Shown in pieces: positions 36,226 through 46,200 of a stretch of 64,000 bases of DNA. Position 1 is the stretch's first letter, and the number at the start of each line of letters is the position of its first letter. The notes under the pieces were generated by a model that worked only from the letters and a program-made list of their open reading frames with translations, was not told where the DNA came from and did not search any database. The position numbers and the translations under genes were made by a program. This DNA is from Chondrosia reniformis (Eukaryota; Porifera; Demospongiae; Chondrillida; Chondrillidae): contig OX359197.1 in NCBI GenBank assembly GCA_947172415.1, forward strand, positions 124,001 through 188,000, read 5' to 3'.

Positions 36226-36337
36226 CTGACGTCATTACATCACGTGGGCAATTTTGAATTGTAGCGAGGTGTGAAACTTATAATTTAAGCTGACGTCATT
36301 TCATCACGTGATTGTTTTGAAATAAAGCCTTATAAAA
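36226..36337 (+). promoter_or_regulatory. Duplicated CRE plus E-box modules and TATA box
   Basis: TGACGTCA at 36227-36234 and 36291-36298, each followed by CACGTG at 36241-36246 and 36305-36310: two modules with 64-bp spacing. TATAAAA lies at 36331-36337. Blocks such as gcgaggtgtgaa also recur after each module. Arrangement points to a plus-strand polymerase II start near 36360. Confidence 0.7.
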
Positions 36338-36357
36338 GGCGCGAGGTGTGAACTTTT

Positions 36358-36993
36358 CTCAGTTTACCCCCAGTGGCTTACTTGACGCGTGTGATTGCTA
36401 AAGTTTCTGTGCCTGACGGTGGTCTTTCCTTATCCCGAGTAGTCCTGTTCGGAGCGCTAGACAAGTAGACCCAGGATTCCCCTCGGCTCCGCCAGCGAGC
36501 CGAGAATGCGGCCTGGTGTCACGTTGGATATGCAATCTGATCAGGAACTCAGTGGGAGGGTTGGTGCTTGGGATTGGTCCTCACTAGCTCTGGCTTCGGC
36601 TGGGGTCTGACGGCACGGAGATTGAGGTAATCGCGTAACTATGTAAGTTGAAGTCGGTTGTCGACACCTGATTTGGGCAGTTGTTTCGCCAGTCCCCACT
36701 TCAAGGACGTCATCCGATCCTGAGGAGTTAAAGGTGTGGCAACACACTGATTCTCATCGGGGCAGTTTGCGGTTCGGGAGGGTCGGACTTGGCATAGGCT
36801 GAAAGTGAGGCTAACGCCGATCGATTCCTATGTCATGGCTAGTAACTCCATGAGTGCAGATTACTGCGCAGTTACAGCTTCTGTTACACAATAGTTAGTG
36901 TCAACGCTGTGGGGTGGGGCACGATGTACTTTCACCTCCTCGTGGTGTGCCCTGGGGCAACTCTACTTGAGTTGTGCTGAGAGAAGTACACGA
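36358..36993 (+). ncRNA. Unassigned structured RNA locus, copy A
   Basis: GC-rich against its AT-rich surroundings, no sustained reading frame, TATA and CRE/E-box promoter upstream. Near the 3' end GGGGCAC (36916-36922) pairs with GTGCCC (36947-36952), a CAACTC...GAGTTG hairpin spans about 36958-36974, and the end reads AGAAGTACA (36982-36990). GTACTT at 36925-36930 could pair with AAGTAC at 36984-36989. A second locus at 54.2-54.93 kb shares these blocks and others (GATTCTCAT, GGGTCGG, CTAGTAACT). Ends are estimated. The ACA three bases before the proposed end recalls H/ACA RNAs, but no assignment is made. Confidence 0.5.
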
Positions 36994-37162
36994 TCAGTAT
37001 TGAAATATTTTATTTGAGTTAAGTTTCAAGTATTATTACATGAATAAGATTTGATCTCTGATGTATCATGTATCATATTGGTTTATTCTATAATTGTAAA
37101 GTTTTAATATACTCAATTCTTTAATACAGATGGGATAAATAATTTCATTTGTTACAAGTGTT

Positions 37163-39762
37163 CTAAGTGACTTGTTCCTGGTCAGACCAAACTTGGGAGC
37201 CTTCTTCCTCAATAATTGACATTACTGGGAACTGCACCAACTTGTTACGTTTAGGCCCAAATGAACTTTCCATATTAGGTAAAGCTGTACCTCTGGCATT
37301 ATAATCAGTTGGGAGGATGTCCCTAGTAATAAAGTTTATTGGTGTAAGGGGCTGGGATTGTACAAGTTCCCTACCAAACTTTACTTGTGGATTCACAAAA
37401 TCTTCATCATCACTATCACTGTCGCTCTCATCCAACCACCTTCCTCTCTCAGCCAGGTCTTTGGAACGTAGCCTTACCAGCTCCTCATGGAAAGTGTCTG
37501 TTATTATGCCAGAGTACCAGCTGGTCTGGTCTGTCTTTAACAGTCCATCCTTTGTTCCAACTTCAGATATCATTGTTTCAGATTCAGCATGAGAAGTGAT
37601 ATTGACATCAGATTCGATGAGGTCTATTGACGGGAGACTTGCACTTAGGGAATTCCCCAGCTCCATGAAGTCATTATCCTCACTTTGATAGTTACCAATG
37701 GTAACCACATCTTGGGGCTCCCAGTCAATATCTTCATGGTTGTCATGGTAACTAGGTGATGTAATATTGTTGCATGTAGTTCTGTCCTCTATAGTCTGTT
37801 TAGTTGTTAAGGTTTGGGGTAAAGTGTTTTCTGTGTATAAGTCAGTATGTGGAATTTGTCTTATTTTGGGATGTGTTAGGAGAGATGAGTGCATTTTAGA
37901 GGTGTCTTGTATGACAGAAACACAAAACCGAAGTCCCTTGGGAGTGCTTATCTCTGTGAACCCCGGAGAGGAACAAGATGGCCGACCAGGAACAGCTATG
38001 ATGTGAGGATGAAGAGGTCCCTCTGTTGATAGCAGTCCACTAGCATAACTATTGTTGGAGGGGAGTCTGGGTTGAGATGTGGTGTCTGGGTTACCTGTGT
38101 CATAATCAGGCCCTTTTGGAGAAGGAGGTGAGTCCACTTCTAAACTGTTGTTATGGTAATTGAAATGTGAAGCTATTTCAGTGGTTTCTGATGTCTCTTT
38201 TGCAGTATCAGATAATGAACCTGCTGAGGTAGAATAAATTAATAAGTTGGGCTGGATGCTAGAGACGTCTTCCAAACTACTTGACCTGAGTGGTTGTTTG
38301 TTGGGAACACTTGTGATGGAAAGGTCTGATAAACGCTGGCTCCCAGAGACGACACTTGTGGTTGAGAGTGATAAAGTGGGCTGGCTGTTAAAACCTTCCT
38401 TCTCCATGGGAGTGGCCTCTGAAATGGACCCTACAGATTGCACCTGACTGTGGCTGAAAGTAACAAAAATTGGTGACTTTTGAGAAGACAAGACACTGTC
38501 CAGACTTTGATGCCGTGCAAGGGAACTGTCAATCTCTTTACCTCTACTAATATTATATCTCCCTCTATCCTGCTGTTCATCTCCATGGCAACCATCTTCA
38601 GAGTCAGCCCTTGTGATGCCCTCTGGAGTGTCCCCTTCAAAGTGTACCTTTTTGGCTGATCTCGCTCTCTGCAGCTCCATCATAGATCTGGCCTTGCCTG
38701 CCTGACCAATCAGGCCCAGGCCTGTAGTTGTCAGAGTGTTGAATCCTATACTTGCTGGTCGCTGTAGGGTCCAGTTGGAGGGACTGGGATTTGAGGAATC
38801 TGATTGGTCGGATGGCTCTTCCTTTAATGTGTCCAAACAGCCCAGAGATTTGGCTTTCTGATTCCCATTTAGTGGTTCCATTTCAATTTCAAAAGAATGA
38901 AAGTTGTTTTCTTCTTGTGACAGATGCCTTACAGAAGAGAAGCTTGTATTTAGCTCTGTTCCACTGGTCTGGTTGCTGTAGGCTCCAGTGTACCTCAGTG
39001 AACCAGTTGATTCCATGCGGCTCTCCTCACTCACAAGTCTCGTTGTGGACTCAGACTGAACAAAGGACTGACTGCAAGAATGATGAAATTAGAATGTTGT
39101 GATTATTATGCAAAAACACATTTTAGAATTAACAGATTAGTATGTTTTCATTTTTGTAAATAGAACATTTCTATAAAAAATTAACTTTGGTAGTGAAAAG
39201 TGATATTAAAAAGATCATATTCAAAAAGGGTAATGGACAAGTTTACTTGTGTTAAGGATACCTCAGTCGTCTCAAATGGTGACTTGAAAGGATGGGAGTG
39301 ACAGGTGATGAGTAGATGGAGGGTTTACGAGGTGCCATAGTGGTCCAGCTTCCTGGATCACTCCTTCCACACAGACACTGGTCATGAAACAGACATATGC
39401 TACAAGTGAGGGGGACAGACCTTTGAAACACACCATGGTATATTTAAAGTACAGGTTCTTACATTGTCACTGTTGCTATGACAACTAGTGCTAGTATAAA
39501 TATGAAAGCACACACTGTTGAAATGATTATTAACTGTGTTTCAGTCAAACTGCCATTTGAATTCCCATTCTCATTTTGTGCTGAAAATTGGAAAAAATAG
39601 TATACAATTGTATTAATTTTACATGTCCACACAACTGCAGTGACTAGCTTGTGAAACCTTTCTATCCTTTAGTTGCCTTATATGGGCATGCCTACCTGCC
39701 ACTGATAACTCCAATCCAAGCAGTGTGGTAGCTAGCAAAAGAACCTTGTGCACATCCAACAT
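37163..39762 (-). CDS. Type I membrane protein with a very short ectodomain and long disordered cytoplasmic tail
   Basis: Exons, minus strand: 39762-39696, 39580-39463, 39399-39262 and 39071-37163; 743 residues in one consistent phase. The chosen start gives a signal peptide (MLDVHKVLLLATTLLGLELS). After it come only about 16 residues (AQNENGNSNGSLTETQ, one NGS glycosylation site), then one membrane helix (LIIISTVCAFIFILALVVIA), a Cys-rich juxtamembrane part (CLFHDQCLCG) and about 650 residues rich in Ser/Thr/Asp. The tail has two matches to the PP1-docking RVxF pattern (KKVHF, KLVQF) and an acidic run (DESDSDSDDEDF) suited to CK2. No known family recognised. It could be a receptor-like adaptor anchored at the membrane; function unknown. 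Head-to-head with SLC25A44. Confidence 0.6.
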
Positions 39763-40060
39763 CTCTGAGTCTCCTGAAGGACCCCCTAGTTTCTCAAACA
39801 ATAGTCCAACGTGTAGAAATAGTTAATCCGTTCAAGTCTGCCTCTCTTTAGCTGTTGGGTCAGTCTTCCATGGCAAACTAACAGTACGGAAAGAGATCAA
39901 AGGTTTGTGTGGCCCAGATCAGGCACACACCCCTTTGCATAATCTATGAATATCATTAAAAACACGTGATCATCAGGTTACAAATGGCTCCTGACTGATG
40001 GCTGGATTTTACCTGAAATTTTATCGCTTCTTTAAAGAGCTATCCTTTTCCTGAAAAGGC
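39763..40060. promoter_or_regulatory. Bidirectional promoter region
   Basis: 298 bases between divergent start codons of the type I membrane protein and SLC25A44. CACGTG lies near 39964. No other site recognised. Confidence 0.4.
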
Positions 40061-41252
40061 ATGGACTTAAAGTCTAGACCAATTTTAGAAGGATTTTCCC
40101 CAACAGTGATAGAATGGCGGGATTTAGACAAAAGAAAGTACTATCTTATTGGTCCTCTGACGTTTGTCGGCCTAAGAGGCCTCGTCTACCCCTTCAATTT
40201 GATAAAGACGAGACTGTTTATGCAGAAACGTAAGGCAGTGTACAGCGGAACCTTGAACGCGTTCAGAACCGTTCTCAAATACGAAGGTGTTCGCGGCTTG
40301 TACAAAGGATTCATACCCAGCTCCTTTGGGTTGATATCCGGTCAACTGTACATCACCACGTACGAGGTCACGCGCTCCTTCCTGGACGGATACAGCAGCG
40401 GCGTAAGAAGCTTTATTGGCGGGTTCACGGCCTCGCTTCTGGGCCAAACGGTGACCGTCCCCGTGGACATTGTCTCCCAGCACATGATGATACAAGGACA
40501 GGTAAACAAGGATAGTCCAAAGAAGAAGGTTCGTTTAAAGGGGCCGCTCACAGTCTTACGAGATATTGTACGGACGGAAGGCGCATCTGGGCTGTATAGA
40601 GGCTATCTAGTGTCCCTAATGACCTATGTGCCGAGTAGTGCTATATGGTGGGGTTCGTATTCAACCATTTACGCTTACTCCTCCCACCACCCATTGCTAT
40701 CCCAGGGCCCCACTGTGGGGCTCATTATGGGGAGTGGAATGTTGGCAGGCGTGGTCTCCGCCTCCTCAACCAATCTGATGGACCTTGTGCGCACAAGATA
40801 CCAGGTCAGTTTATAGCAAAACAGTTGTGGTTGTGTTATCTAATTGCTTTTCACTTAATTTATCCATTTCATGTCGCATTTGTCATCAGTAAAGTTACTA
40901 TACTCTTTAACTCTGATAATATAAGAGGTTTTGATTGCTTAAATAGATCACCCTTTCCCTAAAGCCTTTTTGCAACCTTCATCTCATGTAACTATAACTC
41001 TAGCTGGAGGACTCAATCTCTAATGTTTGACATCTTTAAAGGTCAAGACTTTACTGTGCGTGACCTCTTCTGTTTGATCTGCAGCTGGAGTGTTCTGCCT
41101 CTCTGCGTCAGGTGGTGGCCAAACTGTGGAAGGAGGAGGGAGTGAGGGCCGCGTACAAGGGGATTTCCGCCCGGATCATGCAGACAGTGCCAACGGGTGC
41201 ATTAATGATAGTCGGTTATGAATTTGTGAAGAGAGCCAGTCTAAAGACTTGA
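40061..41252 (+). CDS. SLC25A44: Mitochondrial solute carrier SLC25A44
   Basis: Two exons, 40061-40804 and 41085-41252, 303 residues. Three mitochondrial-carrier signatures are visible: YPFNLIKTR, VPVDIVSQH and NLMDLVRTR, matching human YPFTLIRTR, VPIDVVSQH and NPMDVIRTR. The start VIEWRDLDKRKYY corresponds to human IIEWEHLDKKKFY, and the segment SGQLYITTYEVTR matches SGQCYVTTYELTR. The third repeat lacks the Pro of PX[DE]XX[KR]. In mammals SLC25A44 carries branched-chain amino acids into mitochondria; transfer of this role is inference. It sits in the inner membrane with six helices. Convergent with the SH2-like gene, 199 bases between stops. Confidence 0.92.
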
Positions 41253-41451
41253 CCTGTCAGCCATTCACTATTTAAGTAAATTATTACCCACACACTACTT
41301 GTGCTGGTATGTACGTACTGTAGGTATAGTATTTTATATTTATGAATATATTTAATTTTTCTGAATATAAACTACTGATGCAAGCATTTCCTTTTTGTAA
41401 TAAAAAAATATATAAAAAGAGCAAATAAATTTAATAGATTTGGTTCTTCCT

Positions 41452-43209
41452 TCACTCATTATCGCTGCACACACACATCAGTACATAACATGGCAACAGA
41501 ATGATAAGGAGGAACCAGCCAAATGTCACAAATATGAGCAACCACAAGAGGACTAGGAAAACTCCAGTTATGTAACCAGCTTTGTGGGGCTTCCACCAGC
41601 TGCCTTTCGGATCTGTGTGAAAACACCTGTAGTACAGAGAGTTTTCTGCAAGGAAAAGGTCAGAGAGGAATGAGATGGGTCGGAGTGGAATGAGATGGGT
41701 TGGAGTGGAATGAGATGGGTTGGAGTGGAATAGAGTGTTTATCTACCATCACCTCTTACTGTAATCAATTTCCTCTTGGGTTATGCTGGAATAACTGCTT
41801 CCAAAATCACTGTAAGTTGTTTTAATTGGGCCTGGCTTGTCTACTGTGGGTAATTGCCATTTTGGAGCATCCTACAGGAGGGGTGGGGTTGGAGCAGGTG
41901 GGGGTGGGGTTGGAGCAGGTGGGGATGGGGTTGGAACAGGTGGGGGTGGGGTTGGAGCGGGTGGGGGTGGGGTTGGAGCAGGTGGGGGTGGGGTTGGAGT
42001 GGGTGAAAGTTATATCCAAGCCATCCCATTCCACAACTCACAGGGTATTTCACGGCCTGTTTATATTCAGGTGGAGCCACTACTGACCTTGACAAGGTGA
42101 AATCTCTGGATTCTACAACACACATTTCCTCAATTCTACATGTCAAGCTGCTTACGTCTGTCACATGTCAAGCTGTGTGTATAATGCTTACGTCTGTCAC
42201 AAAAGATTGGACTAATAACGACTTGCTCTCTCTTGCTTCTCGCTGCTACAGTTTTTATGGCTTCCTCCAGAGATGAGAAAGACACTTCCTCCTGAAGTAA
42301 CAAGTACACGCATACAAGCCTGCAGGCATAGAACTGCATCATATTCTACTATCAACGCCTCACATTGTCCTTTTGGGCTTGTAGTCTGAATAAACTGCCA
42401 TCTTTTTTAATAACATGCTTTATGTAAGCTTTCCTGTATGCAATACAAGTTGTGCAAATTTAATACAGATTGACATGCATAGTAATATGTATTGCTCACT
42501 TGTAGCGAATGTGTACAGTATATGTATCTGCTGCAGTGTCATATGCAACGAGATAAGTCCCTGGTTCAGCGTGCTCTAGGAGATCTGTGACTTGCCCATT
42601 TGGTAGATTATCAAAAATACACCTTCAGAGAGGGAGAGGGGAGGTGGAGGGGTCCCAGGAGGAGAGGGAGAGGGGAGGTGGAGGGGTCCCAGGAGGAGAG
42701 GGAGAGGGGAGGTGGAGGGGTCCCAGGAGGAGGGGGAGAGGGGAGGTGGAGGGGTCCCAGGAGGAGGGGGAGAGGGGAGGTGGAGGGGTCCCAGGAGGAG
42801 GGGGAGAGGGGAGGTGGAGGGTCCCAGGAGGAGGGGGAGAGGGGAGGTGGAGGGGTCCCAGGAGGAGGGGGAGAGGGGAGGTGGAGGGGTCCCAGGAGGA
42901 GAGGGGAGGTGGAGGGGTCCCAGGAGGAGAGGGAGAGGGAGAGGGGTCCCAGGAGGAGAGGGGAGGTGGAGAGAAGGAGAATGAGTTTTGCAGGTGCTAA
43001 CAGTTTCACAATCAATCGCTTACCATTGCAGATCGTATTCTCCTTGAAAGGAGGTGCGCATTGAAATAGATTCACTTTGTGATAGCTTCGTGTTGCGCAA
43101 CAGTGGAACTCTCTCATCATCTGACAAGAAGTATAGACCAGCTCATGATTTCGCATGATCGATTGTGATAATTTTTAGCATTACCTTTAGCCTCGCCTTT
43201 AGCTGCCAT
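41452..43209 (-). CDS. SH2-like protein with C-terminal membrane anchor
   Basis: Exons, minus strand: 43209-43185, 43120-43024, 42622-42500, 42319-42192, 42112-42042, 41871-41760 and 41645-41452; 249 residues, phases consistent. Residues about 38-135 resemble an SH2 fold: LQWCIFDNLPNGQVTDLLEH, PGTYLVAYDTAADTYTVHIR, VSFSSLEEAIKTVA. The FLVRES strand is replaced by YLVAYD, so the phosphotyrosine-binding Arg is missing. A Tyr-rich stretch follows (TTYSDFGSSYSSITQEEIDY). The C-terminus is very hydrophobic (ITGVFLVLLWLLIFVTFGWF then LLIILLPCYVLMCVC), one long or two short membrane segments. No named family recognised; the SH2 call rests on pattern and needs a profile search. Starts 34 bases from DDX24 in head-to-head orientation. 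Confidence 0.5.
41658..41728. repeat. 20-bp repeat, 3-4 copies
   Basis: Unit tggaatgagatgggttggag in an intron of the SH2-like gene, close to the acceptor of its last exon. Confidence 0.85.
41878..42004. repeat. 21-bp minisatellite before a splice acceptor
   Basis: Unit ggggttggagcaggtggggg plus t, 6 copies. Its minus-strand copy is a C-rich tract ending within 5-10 bases of the acceptor of exon 41871-41760. Confidence 0.93.
42625..42978. repeat. 31-bp minisatellite forming an extended polypyrimidine tract
   Basis: Unit gaggtggaggggtcccagga plus ggagggggagagg, about 10-11 copies with deletions. On the minus strand it is almost pure pyrimidine and runs directly into the acceptor of exon 42622-42500. 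Confidence 0.93.
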
Positions 43210-43243
43210 TTTTCATTACTTCGAGACCTGCGAAGATTTCGCA

Positions 43244-46200
43244 ATGAATAAAGGCATGCTAAAGCGATCCCGTTTTTCTTCTCGAAACCTGCAAGGAAAT
43301 GTGCTGAGCAGAAAGGATCTCCTGAGGAAAGCGAAAGGTTTAAAGAAGCGAAAAGCAGCGAGCAAGTTAAAATCACAAAATGCTGTTTCACTAGGCACAT
43401 TCAGAGAAGATTCTAAAGATACCTCTTTGCCTGAAGTGGCTTTTGATGATGGAGAAGAAACAACGATAACGAAGAAAGCAAAACTGGAAAAGACAGACTC
43501 TACGTTTCTGAAGAAGAAGCGCAAAAACAAAAGACAACCAAAGTCATCTGATCACGAGAAGAAAGGTGATGCAATGGTTCCAGAACTGCATAAAGAGATG
43601 GAAACTTCAGCTTCTCTGAACAATCCATCTGATGGCTCAGAGCTGGAGGCAGATTGCCAGTGGGAGGAGCTTGGTATCCCCTCCCCCATACTGGAAGCTC
43701 TCAGGGAAACCCCCTTTGCCCACCCAACTGAGATCCAAAGACTAGCTATTCCGCAAGCAATCAGTCAGCATTATGACATCATCGGAGCAGCAGAGACTGT
43801 GAGTTGAAACTAAACAAGTACACTTATAGGTAGGTATTTGTCACATGATGGTCACATGATGGTCACATGATTAACCATAGCTGGTACAGCTCAAGACCTG
43901 AGCATCATAAACTATAAATATTTGTTTGATAAGCTACTCATTAAAAATGTCATTGTGTTACTGTCACATGATGGTCACATGATGGTCACATGATGGTCAT
44001 GAATATGTGTTATTATGATTAGGGCTCTGGAAAGACATTGGCATATGGTATTCCAGTTTTGGCAGACATCTTGTCGACTGGTGATGTTAATCGGAGACAG
44101 GTTCTAAAGGAGCTCACCAAAGAGGAGGATACAGTGATTGACCTCAACACCGTGATACATCGAAAGGCTCGAGAGCTACTGCAGATGGACAGTGGAGAGG
44201 GGGAGGGAGGAGTGGATAATGGTAATGCTGATGGCAGTGATGGTGATAATGCTGATGGCAGTGATGGTGATGATGCTGATGGTAGTGATGGTAGTGATGA
44301 TGCTGATGGTAGTGATGATGCTGATGGTAGTGATGATGCTGATGGTAGTGATGGTAGTGATGATGCTGATGGTAGTGATGATGCTGATGGTAGTGATGGT
44401 AGTGATGATGCTGATGGCAGTGATAGTGATGATGCTGATGGCAGCTTGAAATCTAACACTTTAGTGTACTTTGAGGATGACATACCAAATGATGTTTTTG
44501 ATAGAATGTTAAAGGGCGTGGCAGATAGCCAGTCAGAGGGTGTGGCAGGTAATCAGTTAGAGGGAGTGGCGGGTAATCAGTCAGAGAGCGTGGCAGATGA
44601 AGATGGCTGTCGAGCCAAGTATCACCTGCTGTCTCTGGTTGTAACTCCTACCAGAGAACTAGCTTTACAAGTGAAGGATCACATCTCTGCCATCACCAAA
44701 CATACTGGCATCAAGGTAAGGATGGATGAGTTGGTGAGTGAGTGGATGGATGGGTGAGTGGGTGGATGGATGGGTGAGTGGGCGGATGACTAGCTGGTGT
44801 ATGTATATGTGATGTTTGCAGGTAATTGCGGTTGTTGGAGGAATGTCTTCACAAAAGCAGGAGCGATTGCTTCATCTCTGTCCTCAGGTGGTCATAGCAA
44901 CACCGGGGAGATTATGGAAGCTGATTGACGAGGTAAAAATATGCAGTAAAATAAAGTTTCTGTCTACAATATTCAGTCTAGTCAGTTGCTCCTTTGACTG
45001 ACACTCTTTCCTCTCCTTGAAGGGCAATCCATACCTGTCCAATTTGAGTGGAGTCCGCTCTCTGGTGCTGGACGAGGCAGATCGTCTGCTGGAGGAGGGT
45101 CATTTCAAGGAGCTAGAGCTGATCCTGTCCAAACTCCACTCCAGCCAACCAGACAGTGGAGCAGTTCAGAGGTTTGTGTTCTCCGCCACACTCACAGCTG
45201 ACAAGGTCAAACGGAAGAAGATTAAGAAGAAGAAAAAAAGTAGCCAAAAGTCATTGAGTGAGCAATAGGCAGTGAACCTGTTAGTACGGTAGCAGGTCTT
45301 CCTTATCAGATTAGGAGGATGCTCATGTTATTGTTTGCTATAGAACAAGAAAACTTTAAATGCATGTTCTCAAAGCTGTACTATCTTTAAAATCCCCTTC
45401 ATCCGTATAGGTGAACTGGTGACGATGGCAGGTATTGACAAGCAGAACTGTGTCACTGTGGATCTGACTAACAAGGAGGTCCTGGTCAAGACACTCACAG
45501 AGTCCAGGATCACCTGTGTGGAGGAGGATAAGGTAGAGAGGTTGTAAATGATGCAAGGCTCTCACCTTGATCAATCAGTGTGTGTCCTATAGGAGGTCTA
45601 TCTGTACTACTTCCTGTGTGTCCTATAGGAGGTCTACCTGTACTACTTCCTGTGTGTCCTATAGGAGGTCTACCTGTACTACTTCCTGTGTGTCCTATAG
45701 GAGGTCTATCTGTACTACTTCCTGTGTGTGTCCTATAGGAGGTGTACCTGTACTACTTCCTGTGTGTATCCTATAGGAGGTCTACCTGTACTACTTCCTG
45801 TGTGTCCTATAGGAGGTGTACCTGTACTACTTCCTGTGTGTCCTATAGGAGGTGTACCTGTACTACTTCCTGTGTGTCCTATAGGAGGTGTACCTGTACT
45901 ACTTCCTGTGTGTATCCTATAGGAGGTCTACCTGTACTACTTCCTGTGTATCCTATAGGAGGTCTATCTGTACTACTTCCTGTGTGTCCTATAGGAGGTG
46001 TACCTGTACTACTTCCTGTGTGTGTCCTATAGGAGGTCTACCTGTACTACTTCCTGTGTGTCCTATAGGAGGTCTACCTGTACTACTTCCTGTGTGTGTC
46101 CTATAGGAGGTCTACCTGTACTACTTTCTGAAAGTGTACCCCGGGCGAACACTGGTGTTTGTCAACACAATTGACTCTCTGAAGAGACTGAAGATGTTGT

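Noticed and set aside
36358-36993. Telomerase RNA
   Set aside because: Tempting because of the H/ACA-like end, but no template resembling CUAACCCUAA was found on the RNA strand; a GGGTTAG in copy B is on the wrong strand.
45567-46106. Cys/Tyr-rich repeat peptides ([19 protein letters not shown])
   Set aside because: Off-frame readings of the acceptor-derived 36-bp array.
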